The notes: a model not told the origin generated them from the sequence alone. 64,000 nucleotides of DNA from Plasmopara viticola (GCA_001695595.3 MBPM02000144.1:1-64000); one strand, 5' to 3'; counted from the stretch's first letter, positions 43,481-55,592 are shown. Program-made: numbers and translations.

Positions 43481-43930
43481 TCATCTCATAGTATTTAGCT
43501 GCACATAATTTATTTGACTAGAAAAAAACACAGCAGGAACGATTGATAAGTAAACGCGGCACCGTATCTCAAGTAATAGGATGCTGCAAACTGATATGTA
43601 ATGGAACCTGCAACTAGGGAGTACGACAATGGTAATGAACACGCTGCCTCCTTGTAAACAATCTTTGATTTCGGACACAGCGTCTGTGCACGCCAGTATC
43701 GTACTGCCAATTCTCATCCAATGTCGCCTTGCGAAAAAAAAACGCATTGAACGACCATTCCATTGACAAGTTTTTGTCGAAATAGCGCACAAAACCATTT
43801 GTAGAGTCGACCGATACTAGCAACTTACGCTGGCGAAGAATGCTTTAAGGCTGACTTGAATCAATTTAAACCTTTCGTCGGCTAAACGTGATGTCCTCTC
43901 GACAAGTACAATCATCATTCGTCGCTATGA
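43481..43930 (-). repeat. R1 repeat, copy 5
   Basis: Matches 59139-59550 directly; minus-strand stretches NWQYDTGVHRRCVRNQRLF and HYHCRTP. It lies upstream of the E5 gene on the far side of Copia. Confidence 0.5.
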
Positions 43931-44029
43931 CTGCGAAAATACACGGATCCGTACTTTACAAAGATTTACTTATTTCTATCTTCTAAATCTCAAAATTAGC
44001 TCATTTAAAAAAACAAAATTGGTACGTAT

Positions 44030-44223
44030 ATTATTCTGCAGAACACCATAAAAAGTTATAGATTAATATAATTTACGTATTATAAAAAATAAGTCAAGAA
44101 AACCACCCCTTCTACCAAACAATACCTACCGCAATCAAAAAAATATATACAAATTTCTACCCCATCGTAATTTTAGCACGATACCGTTTCTTACGCAGTA
44201 AGAAAACGGTATAGTTGTTGTAG
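44030..44223. repeat. R2 AT-rich repeat, copy 3
   Basis: Same sequence class as 3440-3700, ending in the AACGGTATAG palindrome; no gene. Confidence 0.5.
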
Positions 44224-44235
44224 TTAAAGTGCCCT

Positions 44236-44559
44236 GTTGTATTGTACTACGTTATCGCGTTGCCAAGTTATGCACGTGCTAGGCTCAGTCTGGCTAGTCC
44301 ACGGCATAGAGTGGTGTCCGCATACGTCAGGTCTCGTTCGGCGGGCAGTGCAGCCAGCACCGAGGTCGTGAGGGTCTTCCATTATCTTGTTTAGCTCTGA
44401 CTTGGTAAGAGCCCAGGTGGCGCTCTGGTGCTGGAGGCCGTCGCGTCGAGGGTGAGACTCGTTAGAGACCTGCAGATGCCCGAGAGCACCTGCCCGAAGC
44501 GCGCGAGCATTTAGCCCCCGCGCTTGGAAGGAGGGCGTCACCCCAACCTTTTCCGAAGC
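44236..44559 (-). mobile_element. Short LINE-derived element D5
   Basis: Target duplication TTAAAGTGCCCT at 44224-44235 and 44560-44571. Three-block structure as D1, in minus orientation. Confidence 0.9.
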
Positions 44560-44928
44560 TTAAAGTGCCCTATAAGAACAAATACAATTGTGGTTAGTGA
44601 TCATAATCGTCGCAAGCGCCCAAATGGAGCTGGGATGGAACAGCCCTATTTGTTAACACTTTTGAGTAGCTTATTTGTTAGCACTTCTAAGTAGCTTACG
44701 AGAGCGAGGCTACATTAGTTAGTAATGAGTAAATTAACATCTTTTCATCTGATTTGGTGCGTGAAAATTTATTTGTATTTTACGGGGCTGGAAGTTTTGT
44801 TGTCGATTCGATTAGGGTGCGTCTATAGCTACACCCCTTTTACACCCCCCTCTTTATGCTAACCAATCAAAGTACAGCTTCAAATCTTCAGCCAGTTATG
44901 CAATTATTGGGATGCTCATGGATATGGG

Positions 44929-46138
44929 CAGGTGGACCGCATGTACGTGTTTGGTGGCCATTGTAGTATAAATGTGGAGTCTCGCTTGAGCGCTATTACC
45001 GAGCTAGCGTGGCACCACCACTTTGTCTTGAACATGGTTATCCGCCCCGATTTTGCTCGTGTAGCCAAGAATTTTGAGGCCGACTTCACGCTATTAATGC
45101 GTGCAACATTGTCGATGAAGATTGGAAGGAACACGGACTACATTCAAAAGTATTTGTGCTTTTTAACATAAAAAGACACTTGGGCATTCTTGGCGGCACG
45201 TTTTACAGTGGCGAAATGAAGAAGGCGATCATTCGTATGATGAATTATTATTTGCCTCTGAATGATGTGATGACCGTGCAGGCTTCCGCCAACTTTGGTG
45301 GGTTAGGACACACAGCTCTCTTTTTTAGGCCTTCTGGTACGGGCAAGACGACGATGTCGCTGATGCAAAGCGCGATCTCATTGGTGACGACGAGCTCGGC
45401 TGGGATGACGAGTATACATATAATCTTGAAGGCGGCTGCTATGTCAGGACGATTAATTTGAGTAAAGAGACGAAGCCCGATATCCTTAATGCAATTTGCC
45501 CGGATGCCTTGCTTGAAAATGTGTGGATCAACGCTGATAATGAATCCGACTATTTCAACTCAAGCAAGACGGAATATGGTTGCGTATCGTAACTAATTTT
45601 CCACCTTCCCCGCCATCAACCTCAATCTCGTGACATTTATCCGAGCGTCATCCTTTTTCTCACGTGCGATATGTACGGCGTGGTTACTCCTGTATCAAAG
45701 TTGTCAACAGGTCAGGCGCGGTACCATTTCGTGTCGGGTTACTCGGCCATGGTGGCGGGTACAAAACGCGGCATTACGGAGCCACAAGCGACGTTCTCGG
45801 CGGGCTTTGGAGCTGCGTTTATGACGCTGCACCCGATTGAATATGCAATTTTATTCGATTGGAACCTAGAGGGACGCAATACGAATGTGTATATGATTAA
45901 TACGGGCTGGACTGGTGGCGTGTATGAATTGGGGAAACGCATAGAGCTGCAGTACACGCGTAAGTGTGTAGATGCAGCAGTATCGAAAAGGCAGCGTTTG
46001 TTAAAGATCTTGTGTTTGGCTTAGAGATTCCCACATTCGTGGAAGGTGTGCCATCTGTGATGTTGAATCCAAGAGACGCGTAAACGGACAAGGGTGCATT
46101 CAACGATGTAGCTCACAATTTGGCCGCCTCGTTTAAAC
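44929..46138 (+). pseudogene. ATP-dependent PEPCK fragment, copy 2 (most complete)
   Basis: Family blocks in order: ITELAWHHHFVLNM, LGGTFYSGEMKKAI, P-loop [10 protein letters not shown], the SKTEYG region, [41 protein letters not shown], and NTGWTGGVYELGKRI. The C-terminal segment near FKQN closes it. It keeps the region deleted in copies 1 and 3. Frame changes near 45130, 45420 and 45600 and the missing N-terminal quarter make it non-functional. Confidence 0.85.
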
Positions 46139-46219
46139 AAAACTAAGGCAGTTTATTCTGCCAGGCAAGGACCTATCATGTAACGGCCCAGTGATGTGTT
46201 AGTTGCATGCATAATTCTA

Positions 46220-46840
46220 TCATGAAAGAATTGATTTCAAGATTGGTACCTTTTGTCTTGCGTTGCCGATATCCTTCTTGAGTACAAGACAGGCAGATTC
46301 CCTTTGACGAAGTGTGGCAAGGATAGTACGAGGGAGTGCGCCAGCTTTGGTCATCGTAGAAATGATGGTCTCTTTCCTTAGGTTTAGCGTCCGGTTGACT
46401 GCATAGGCTGCGGGGCCAGAGGCGGCCTCAAGTCTAGAATGCTCGCCACACATCAATTTCATGTCCCAAAAGTAGTTACCAGATTGCTGCAAGACGCGTT
46501 CCACAATAGCCAGCCATTGACAGCTTGTTTTGACGCAAATGTGTTCCGTATGCCATTACCCTTTTTCTTATAACAACCACTGTGAACACACCCGTGTCAA
46601 ACCTTCCTTAATTCACCTGTTTTGCTCTTTTTGGTACGATTGAGTCTCACAGCAAAGCCGTTTAATTTGGCAAAAGCCTTAACAGAGCTTTCCGCCTCTT
46701 CAAAAGTAGGAATATTGGCGATTTCGAATTGGCGATTTCGAGGTTCTACATGGTAGTTACGTGGTAAAGCAACGACAAATAATCTGAGGAATTGGTCTGG
46801 CAGGAAAACCTGCCGGCGCTTCTAAATTTGTGAAAAAGCG
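46220..46840 (-). pseudogene. FAR1/MULE transposase N-terminal remnant, copy 2
   Basis: MERVLQQSGNYFWDMKLMCGEH and DIGNARQKVPILKS match copies 1 and 3. A short duplication (GGCGATTTCGA) near 46720 is shared with copy 3. Confidence 0.6.
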
Positions 46841-46922
46841 GTGGCTGAAGATATGAAGCTGTGCTTTGATTGGTCAGCATAAAGAGGGGGCGTAGGGGGA
46901 GGGTGTACCTATAGGCGCTCCC

Positions 46923-48409
46923 AAATTTATTTTTATATAGCAGCGTCAGCATCTACTACTTGGAATAAACGAAGACTTTAACTTCAATAAAATTGATTTG
47001 TGCAATATGAGAATTGTAGAAGCAGGTAAAACAAGCTCGCTTAATTGTAGTGCTTATCAAAGTCACCGCAACAATTGATTCGAAATCATGCGTTATTCCT
47101 GGATGTTATTATTTTGTCTCGTTTACATAGTAAGCTCTCGCTTAGAAAAATAGCCTTCTTGTCGACGCTGCAAAAAGAATGGACGCAGGAGTCTATCTCT
47201 ACCCCTTCCACATCGCGCGCTTGCCCAAGACGTTCACGAGGCTTACATTTTTTTCTGCTCAAAGATGCACGCATTAATCTACCAGCTATGATTGCCTTAT
47301 TGATAGACTTTAATCAAACGTTCATAAGACAGATTCTCTACAGCTGTATTGCAGGGGCAAGTCAAAGGTATATACCTGTTCCTTTTAACTGTGATCACCA
47401 AAAGGGCTCAGGTTAGCTCAATAGCAACTTCGCAAATTTGGGATTACATATGACTACAAATGATTGTCTACGGCGTCATGTTGAAACTACACCACAACAG
47501 TCTCTCGAGGATCATGCACTCTGCTTCTTTTATTACAGGGTTGACATGTTGCTTACGGTGTCTATGTGGGACAAAACATTTGTTTACTACAAGAACATTG
47601 GCCAATCGTGTACTTTATAAAACTTTAATGCTTGAGCCTTTGTTTTCTTCTTTCCTTACGATCTTTCTAAAATGTTCATCCATTTTGAAGCCTCTTTAGA
47701 AGTGGGTACGAATCGGGCGCTATACCGGATCGAGTGTAGCGCAAAATACTTATATGCTTTGTCCTATGATTATTGAGCCTGTTTGGACACCTTGCTGACT
47801 TTAGTGGTTGTTGACGGATGACAAAAATCGTAAATAGACCGCGGCTGACCTACTTCGCAAGTAGATAATGGTCCAACTAGAACGTGAGCGATAGTTGCGC
47901 AATTAGTAAGAACCCATCAAGCCGATTACATTGTGCTTTATACGATTGTATGTTTCTCGTAGTTAGAATGGATCAAGCCACCGACCTGGTCATATAATTT
48001 TGGTCCTTTTCATAATCTTGATACGGGTAGATCACACTAATTTTGACCACGCATCAAATTGAGTGTATCAAATGACGCTATGTATCCAATTGATTCATCG
48101 TTTTTGACCCAGATTTCCTTCTGGCCAATAGACTACCAATATCATCAACGATTAACTTTTGGTATTGCATCGGCTCTTTGAACACAACTATCGACGCCAT
48201 CGAGCGCTGAATACAGTGGTCGTACGCGATGGCTACAAGCGTCTACGAAATTTTGGGAATAATGACAACGTGGACGACATTTGGGCGTCAAGAATCAATT
48301 TCGACTTTAATGGAAATTTGACCATGATACCATAATAAACATAGAAATTTGCTTCAGTATATTGCATTAAACAAAGCAAGGACGGCTAATTGGAGTACAG
48401 GGCGAGCTA
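46923..48409. other. Unassigned spacer, repeated at 62101-63566
   Basis: No recognisable gene. An open frame of 113 residues at 47075-47416 is preserved in the duplicate (62232-62573) with few changes, but its shorter relatives at 15400 and 33400 are broken, so it is weak evidence of coding. Confidence 0.4.
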
Positions 48410-48587
48410 TTTTGCAAAGGGAAAATTGCAATATGTGGTACAAATCGAAACTTCTCGCATAAGGTGATACAAATGTTGAAAAACAATTCCGAGAATTCAG
48501 CAGTGTCTGATCCCTCATGTAAAATATGTGGAGAGGTAATTTTCATCAAACAAACCCAACAATCACTCTATTATCGCAGTCTCTGTG

Positions 48588-50405
48588 ATGAGCGAACACG
48601 GAGAAGTCGATGCCTTGAAAACGCAGCTCTGGGATACTGGAAAAACCGCAGTAGACGCCATCAAAGGCATTGCGTTTGGAGAAGGGAGGAGGGTGTGTGT
48701 CGCAACTAGGGGCGGTACATTTGGGCGTTTGAAGTGTCTGAGCGACGGAACTGGGTGTGCGTGGTTCGTCACGCTCGCAATGCTCAGGAGCAACGAAGGA
48801 CCGAGAGAGTGGCACGTGACGGACGCCAATCTCGAGCACCAGAAGTGTACAAGCGTCGTCAAGACATCACACAAGCAGCAAGCCAATCGCCATGTCGTGC
48901 GGGCTGCTGTCGCAGCAGCACCAACACTAGCAACGCAAGATCTAGTCGTACAACTCCGTCTCCAGTTCGGGGTGGTTGCATCTCAGCACGTTGTGTATCG
49001 CGCAAAGGAGACTGTGAAACAGCGCCTGGTTGCAGAAAATCCGTCATTTGTTTGACTCCTCCCAAGTTTCTTGGTAGAGCTGGCGGAACTGAACCCGGGG
49101 TGAAAATAGACTTCCAGTGCTACGAGCCGGGCTATTTCGCCTAGCCATGACCGTTCTAGACCCACAATGGTTTGTGCGTGGACAAAGCGTGTACGGGATT
49201 GACGCAACTCACATAATGCACCGGAATTACAACGGGGTGTAATTTGTTCTGGTCACCTGTGACGGAAACATCTGCAATCAAGTCGCAGCTGTGGCACTAG
49301 CTCCCGTGGAAGACTATGACAATTACCACTGGTTCTCCATCAACGCGATCAATCACGGATTTCTTCGGCGCACCAGCCCGGTGTTCAGTGATCGTAACCA
49401 AGGCTTGATGTTGGCCGCCGATCAACATGGCGTGTTCAACATATTCTGCGTGTGGCACATCATAGGTATGGCATCTCATGCATGTCGGTGTTGTGTAATT
49501 GTCTCACTTGCAAACGTTCTATTTATTCTGATCATGTCGAAGGGAACCTGCGAGCAGACAAGAAGGTGCGGCTTGCTGTCAGTCAAGAGAAATTTGTGTG
49601 GCAAGCAAACTCTGCAACTTCTGTAGAAGAGTTCGAGCGAGCACAAGACGGCCTGAATTAGGTCAACTCAGAAGCAGAAAAGTATCTGCGGTGCATCCCT
49701 GTGGAGAAGTGGACTCTGCACCCACACTACGAGCTTACACCGCTCTTCGGATGGCGAACGACTAACTTTGTGAAGAGCGAGCAGACACGGAGTTCAAAAC
49801 TCAAGCCCAGAATGATGCTCCCGTTCGAGTTCTTCAAAGCAATTTCTACGATACTGATGGGAAAACGTCGCACCCGCCGGCAACTGTGCGAAGAATGGCC
49901 GAGGCAGGGCCGTTTAGTGACGCCTCGGGCGGAGAAAAGGTTCAACACGCAACTGAAGCTCGCAGCTCAGTACACCGCTGTATTCAGCTCGGATGTGATT
50001 GCCTTCGTGGCGCACGTGACGAGTCCAATGACGTAGCGACGTGTCAACATTGAGGCACCATACTGCTCGTGTGAGACGTGAAAGCAACTGAAGATACCGT
50101 GTCAACATCTATATGCCGTTAGGGCGGCAGCCAAGGCAACTGAGTCTACATTGTCTCAAATGGGAGCATGTTACACGGCGATCTGCTACCAGTCAGGGAT
50201 GGGGACTCTCGAAATTCCCGAGGACCGAGCTCTGCACCCAGATTCTGGTGTCCTACCTGCAGGTTTTGTTCGACAGGCTGGGCATCCAAAGAAGAGACGC
50301 ATTCGGTCTCAAGGTGAGAATTCAGGTCGCAGACTATACAAATGTACCACATGCGGTAAGGCAGACGGACACAAAAAGACAACATGTCGTGCGCACTCTC
50401 CATGA
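48588..50405 (+). pseudogene. MULE transposase (near full length, several breaks)
   Basis: ATG 48588 opens MSEHGEVDALKTQLW. A FAR1-like zinc-binding region comes first (RLKCLSDGTGCAWFV with later H and C), then LVVQLRLQFG and a stop at 49053. The DDE part is recognisable in broken frames: VYGIDATHIMH (first Asp), DGNICNQVAAVALAPVEDYDNYHWF, FSDRNQGLM (second Asp) and CVWHIIG. The C-terminus holds a SWIM finger (CSCE..KQLKIPCQHLYAV near 50080) and a knuckle CTTCGKADGHKKTTC. Mutator transposases cut and paste DNA; this copy is dead. Confidence 0.8.
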
Positions 50406-50656
50406 ATCTTAGTGGAGTTGTGCAATCGAGCAGACTTACACTAAAAAAGTTTTTCTTACTCTGTGATACGATATCCCTCAGTATGCCTGGGCCCCTGTGA
50501 TATTTGGTTGTGGCACAATGCATTGACACGTCAGGGCACTCGTCGAACCGCTATCAGAAGGGCACCCGACTTCTAGTACTTAGCATACTGATGGTCAATT
50601 TGTTCACACTGAAAGCCGGCTGGTCGCTCAGGGGCACCGGCTCTATCGACTGTGAG

Positions 50657-50892
50657 ATTTAAGCTACCGAAACCCACGCGCTAGGACTAAGCGGAATGCT
50701 GGTTGCAATCCGACCCATATTGGGACTGAGTTCCGTACCCTCATTACACTTTGGGGCTTTATCGGTCAGTGGGGCGTCCCCCACCCAAATTACCCAATCG
50801 GGCGCGTTTTGGTAGGGCAGTCACACACTCGGGTGTGATAACCTCCCAGTCCTGGGTCGAACGGCTAACCGCTCGAGCCACAGGGTCGGTTG
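50657..50892 (-). mobile_element. tRNA-derived SINE, copy 2 (nested in the MULE)
   Basis: Target duplication TATCGACTGTGAG at 50644-50656 and 50893-50905. On the minus strand the tRNA-like head reads TGTGGCTCGAGCGGTTAGCC; the B-box region is shortened compared with 4968-5289. Confidence 0.85.
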
Positions 50893-51125
50893 TATCGACT
50901 GTGAGCTAGACACTCTTTGTAGCCATCACTTTGCAGCCATGTGAGCCAAAACTCGTATTTAACATGAGGGATCAGACACTGCTGAATATTTAGAACTGTT
51001 TTAACATTTGTATCACCGTATGCGAGAACTTTCGATTTGCATCACATTTAGCGATTTTTCCTTTTGCAAAACATCTTCACTGGCTTTTTTGTTAGGTCAA
51101 AAAAATGTATCTTCCATGTGAAAAT

Positions 51126-51258
51126 AGCACACAATCAAGGCAACGATCGTACCCTGAGAGGCTGAAAATGAACTCAAGCACTACGCCGCCTTTGGCTGCG
51201 ATGTCCTCCATTTCACCCACGCGCCACAACTTGATCTCCTTGTCGGCACCTCCCGTAT
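51126..51258 (-). pseudogene. WD40-repeat fragment
   Basis: One minus-strand frame reads LYTGGADKEIKLWRVGEMED, the GG-x-D..I-LW end of a WD40 blade. No further blades are seen: the sequence stops at the MULE repeat on one side and turns into the shared unassigned region on the other. It is absent from the other duplicates. Confidence 0.5.
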
Positions 51259-51957
51259 ACAAAAACACATTAGAACTAAAATATCATCGAAGTCACACAC
51301 GCCTTGAACCACATACGAAAACGCAAGCGCGAAATCCGGCTTATCGATTGTCAAGTTCCTATAAAGATCTGCCAATTGCAGACACGACAAGGAGAAGACA
51401 TCATTGGGTGGGAGAGGTTGACCACGGTCAACGCAACCATGAAACTTTTGCTGACGGCATGGTGCATCCCAAGTGCCGGACCCTCATGGCTGCTTAGAAA
51501 TAACACGTCTTGAGCTTCTGTTGCGCACGTCTGGCACCGACACGTATCGTTGTAACGACCCGGGCGTCACGACATCACCTCGCGATGACTACAACATACA
51601 AAACCTTGATCGCAGACGTGTTTTGGTAGGTCGCTCACCCCTTTTCGCAATGCTTGACCGCCTGGAGATTGTTGCTTCCGTTAATCCACCGTAACCATCC
51701 AATTTTGACGAACAGCGGTAGCTTACCAACCTCTTCATCGTCTCTCCCTCGGCAAAGGAAATCTGCAGCTCGTTTTCACCTATGCCCGCCTACGAGACGA
51801 ATCGTTTAGGCTTGCCACTACTGCATGTTGTGGGGGTCACGCCACGCATTCATTCGCATACTGCCTAATGGTAGCAGAAAAGGAAGAAAAGTATTTTTGA
51901 GCAGACCGCTTGTTGGAAAATGAGCACGACGAAGCGGACACTGCCACGAATAAAGCC
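51259..51957. other. Unassigned region downstream of J-protein copy d
   Basis: Direct relative of 15790-16493; no gene recognised apart from the partly open LQLADLYRNLTIDKPDFALAF stretch (minus). Confidence 0.35.
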
Positions 51958-53162
51958 TTATCGTAGCGTGACGCCTGCACGTGTGAGCAAGACGCCAACC
52001 GCCACGCGTGTGCGATGCGAGAGTTCTCGACTCATGCCCGTGACGGTGGAGACGCCCGCCATCATACTCGCGCGCAAGGAAAGTCTAATGGTGGAGGCAC
52101 TGGTGATTGCGCGACGCACTTGCAGCGAGAGATTCGGACCCGCTGCGTTCACTGCGACGGCTGCCGTGGCCGTCTGCGTTTCCGTGTCGTGCCCAAGGAA
52201 TCCCAAGAGGCCGTCACGTGTACTCCACATCATGGAGCTATAGAGGCTTGAAGCCAAGAGCTGATTCGCACCCACGGACAGGTCGAGTCCGTGTTCATCG
52301 AGGTCGGGAATGAGCGCGACACGGGTTGACTCAGTTGACAGTGCAGCTTGGGCACCGAGCCGAGTTGACTCGAGAGCGTGACGGACAGGAGACTTGGTTT
52401 AATGATTTGTACGACAGTGCCGTGGTGAAGCCACCCATGGTCATGCCGAGTCGGTCGTACATAAAGCCCCCAATTGACAACTTGGTCGTACGAGACAAGG
52501 GAAAGTCCGTCCGTTGATGGAGTGTCATTTGCGTCCGAGCCACGTAGTGGACGTGAGGGTCCACGAGATGACGGAATGCTTGCATCGGTGCGTGGACCCA
52601 GTCGGACGCATCGACATGCATGGCCAGCTCGCTATGGGACACGAATTGGACGTCAAGAGCCTGTTCGTGCCGTTGCCGCACGAGCTATTCCATGTATTGT
52701 TGCACCTCGTCGCGTGTTTGCAAGTGGAAGCCGACCATGTTTTGTGAAGCGATGTGATGTTGTTCGAGGACCTGGATGCCCTGTCATTCGTTCAAACAGA
52801 CCATGGACGGCCGGACACTTTTTCGGTATTAAATTTGAGAATTCCATGAGAAAAGCGAAAAATGATACTGTCCTTACCTTTTCGCCGTACATGTCATAGA
52901 CGTGCCGTTTGATTGGATCAATTAATACTTTGTACGCACGGTCGAATACCGCATATTGTGCATTGGCTGCTGCCACAATCTCCGCGTGGCCTTGACGTCG
53001 TCGATCCGGATGGAAGTCACGCGAGAGCGAGAGGAAGCGGTTCCGGATTTCACTACTTGAAGCATCACGTTCCACACCCAGTAGGACATAGTAATCACGC
53101 CCGAATTGGCGCCACGAAGTCGCGTCTTCTTCGGGCGGTGGAGCCTTGCTGTCTGCTGCCAT
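51958..53162 (-). pseudogene. DNAJC11-like J-domain protein, copy d (J domain intact, exon 2 frameshifted)
   Basis: Exon 1 (53162-52878) is fully open: MAADSKAPPPEEDATSW, YYVLLGVERDASSSEIRNRF, DFHPDRRRQGH and RAYKVLIDPIKRHVYDMYGEK, a complete J domain of 95 residues. The intron is 52877-52781. Exon 2 starts GIQVLEQ and runs through ALDVQFVSHSELAMHV and YDRLGMTMGGFTTAL to a frameshift near 52400. The C-terminal part (ASSLYSSMMWSTRDG to GVLLTRAGVTLR) continues in another frame to 51958. It is the best template for the J domain in the window. Divergent from effector E6. Confidence 0.8.
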
Positions 53163-53411
53163 CGAAATCTCCTTGTGTTTGTACCACTTCACCCTCAAAT
53201 TAAATATGTATCATTCTCCAGCTAAATACTATAAGATGATAGAGTCACAAGATGATTGGTTGTAAACGGTATTCGATACAGACAATAGGTCGAAAAATGG
53301 ATGGTGAATATTTGGCTCCCCTCGCACAATCCCATTCTTGATCTTCTACCAGCTGCAAGATCCAAACCTTTTCTCACTCTCCCTTTATATTGCAACGTCT
53401 CAAGCCACACC
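53163..53411. promoter_or_regulatory. Divergent promoter between J-protein copy d and effector E6
   Basis: A 249-bp gap with TCTCACTCTCCC about 38 nt upstream of the effector ATG, as in the other pairs. Confidence 0.5.
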
Positions 53412-55046
53412 ATGCGCGTACTCATCTTCGTACGTACTGCCATCATTTTCTTTTTTAATGTAAGCACTTGTTATGGCACTACCTCGAATACAAGACGCGA
53501 TGACAGAGACAAGGCCTCGTTAAATGGCACGAACGAGGAGGCGAGAGGCAAGGGATTGGTGGATTATTTAAGTCGACCGGCTGTGCACATGATTGACCAA
53601 AATGTTAAAAAAAAAGCCATGCGAATTCAAAAATTATCGCGAAAATTAGAGAAGGCGCTCATGCGTAAGAGACGAGTGAAGTTAAACACGATAACGGATC
53701 ATGTGCATTGGCTTGATATGAAAGACAAAGCGTACAAATGGTTAAAAAAACCATTAGTCCACCCAAAGGATGCGTTTTCGTATTTGAACCTTCAAAGCAT
53801 CTTTCATCACGGCATGGACCCAGTCAAATTGGGTCACGACCCCAAGCTTCTTGTGTGGTTTCACTATATTGAATCTTATAGGGATGAGGGCACCATAAGT
53901 TCGAATACCGCACCATTTAACGACAAGGACCTTTTATATTTTTTGGCCGATCGCATTAAGCCACGACCGAGTTCCAAATTGACGTTTCCGCTTCATGATC
54001 CATCCGCGTATGATCCGTTTTTACAAGTCGTGACACTGTTTGACTATTATCGACGCAAGCAAGTTTTGACAGATTTTGCTGAGGATATGCTGACGTATAT
54101 GGTCACGGATCCAATCACCAAGGATTTTGTGCTTAAGAAATGGCTTCTACACAAGGAATCACCAGAAAACATGTTCTTTCTCTTGAGGCTCGAGAAAGAA
54201 CATGCTTTGATTGGGATTGACGATGTGACTCTGTTTACTGCGTGGCTAGAATACGTGAAAATGTACTTGCAGGTGGACGATCGGCAGTTTAAACTTGGCA
54301 GCTTTATTTTATCCATACTACCAGATATGTCGTTGCCACGTGCAAAGGTCATGTTCGATTCCAATGCGCTCGAGAACGTGTTGGGAGACGTAAAATACGT
54401 CAGTGAGAGCCTTGCAGCGCATGCGCGTAAAATGTGGCACCGATACCCTGACCTTGTGTTTAGACGCTTGGGAATTTTTAACAAGAAGATTACGCCGGAT
54501 AATTTTCTAGATTTCGCCAACGGGATTGCGGCCGTCGCTTTTTACGCAAAATGGAGGCCATTTGATGGCGATCAGATGTTTGATATGCTGAGATCAAAGT
54601 ATTCGTTTGATGAAGTGGTCATTCTGTTTCGAGACCTCGAGCTAGCAGCACAGCACATTGGTTCTTTGACTTCAGAGCAGCGCTCCGACGTCCAGAATTA
54701 TGCACACTCTATGGTGCAGTACCTGACTGATCCCTCACCCATGTTACGATTTCCAGATCGTCACGAGCACCCCGAAGTTATTTTGGATGAGCTTATTTCT
54801 CACCATGCTGATGTTTCGGTACTCAAGAGTTGTTTCCCAGCTTTTGTCGCGTATTATCGGCGTGTGGATAAGAGAAGTGTTGACGGTGCCATTTACACTG
54901 CCATACGATTATTGCAAGAGAGATTGCCGGAGAAAAGAGGATCGAGCATTTCGTGGCTGAAAATAGTCGGAGAATTACAGAATGGAGACGCGCGTATTAA
55001 ATCAGCTTTTGAATTGCTGCAGCACGAGTTGAACGAATCCGGCTGA
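53412..55046 (+). CDS. WY-like secreted effector E6 (intact)
   Basis: 544 residues from ATG 53412; the frame is open 37 codons further upstream, but the signal peptide (MRVLIFVRTAIIFFFNVSTCYG) marks this start. RRDD and NEEARGKG follow, then a basic segment (KKKAMRIQKLSRK). WY-like modules: KWLKKPLVHPKDAFSYLNL with WFHYIESY, and KKWLLHKESPENMFFLL with WLEYVKMY. It ends SWLKIVGELQNGDARIKSAFELLQHELNESG, as E4 does. Likely secreted and translocated by family analogy; no host target can be named. Differences from E4 are spread through the middle, so both appear to have been kept open since duplication. Confidence 0.85.
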   Translation: MRVLIFVRTAIIFFFNVSTCYGTTSNTRRDDRDKASLNGTNEEARGKGLVDYLSRPAVHMIDQNVKKKAMRIQKLSRKLEKALMRKRRVKLNTITDHVHWLDMKDKAYKWLKKPLVHPKDAFSYLNLQSIFHHGMDPVKLGHDPKLLVWFHYIESYRDEGTISSNTAPFNDKDLLYFLADRIKPRPSSKLTFPLHDPSAYDPFLQVVTLFDYYRRKQVLTDFAEDMLTYMVTDPITKDFVLKKWLLHKESPENMFFLLRLEKEHALIGIDDVTLFTAWLEYVKMYLQVDDRQFKLGSFILSILPDMSLPRAKVMFDSNALENVLGDVKYVSESLAAHARKMWHRYPDLVFRRLGIFNKKITPDNFLDFANGIAAVAFYAKWRPFDGDQMFDMLRSKYSFDEVVILFRDLELAAQHIGSLTSEQRSDVQNYAHSMVQYLTDPSPMLRFPDRHEHPEVILDELISHHADVSVLKSCFPAFVAYYRRVDKRSVDGAIYTAIRLLQERLPEKRGSSISWLKIVGELQNGDARIKSAFELLQHELNESG

Positions 55047-55254
55047 AGACTAGGGTAATCGAGGTGGATTGTCTCGTATGCATGTATCGGCAAAGCTGAG
55101 TAGCTTACAGAATTTGAGGATTTAATCTAGTTAATTAATCACAATTCCTTGTCGAGTCTTGTTTGTTTGCCAGTCTTAAAAAAAATTACACTACTCTTTG
55201 TATTTATATTCAAGAATAAATATTGAGTGTTGTGCTAGGTAAGTAAGGACACAT

Positions 55255-55581
55255 TGTATTGTATTGTATTACGTTATCGCGTTGCCAAGTTATGCACGTG
55301 CTAGGCTCAGTCTGGCTAGTCCACGGCATAGAGTGGTGTCCGCATACGTCGGGTCTCGTTCGGCGGGCAGTGCAGCCAGCACCGAGGTCGTGAGGGTCTT
55401 CCATTATGTTGCTTAGCTCTGACTTGGTAAGAGCCCAGGTGGCGCCCGGTGCTGGAGACCGTCGCGTCGAGGGTGAGACTCGTTAGAGACCTGCAGATGC
55501 CCGAGAGCACCTGCCCGAAGCGCGCGAGCATTTAGCCCCCGCGCTTGGAAGGAGGGCGTCACCCCAACCTTTTCCGAAAAA
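55255..55581 (-). mobile_element. Short LINE-derived element D6
   Basis: Target duplication TAAGGACACAT at 55244-55254 and 55582-55592. Orthologous insertion to D3 in the inverted duplicate, but with the middle piece retained. Confidence 0.9.
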
Positions 55582-55592
55582 TAAGGACACAT

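Larger units (their letters stand above)
44815..46922. mobile_element. PEPCK-carrying DNA transposon (Pack-MULE-like), copy 2
   Basis: Left repeat 44815-44897 and right repeat 46842-46922 are reverse complements over ~80 bp. Contents as in copy 1 but without the SINE, so it shows the uninterrupted SINE target. Confidence 0.75.
48410..51073 (+). mobile_element. MULE DNA transposon with ~117-bp terminal inverted repeats
   Basis: Left repeat 48410-48526 and right repeat 50957-51073 share a TTTTGCAAA outer end and a TCAGCAGTGTCTGATCCCTC core in inverted orientation. It contains a nearly complete, frameshifted transposase and a nested SINE. No convincing target duplication could be read. Confidence 0.8.
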
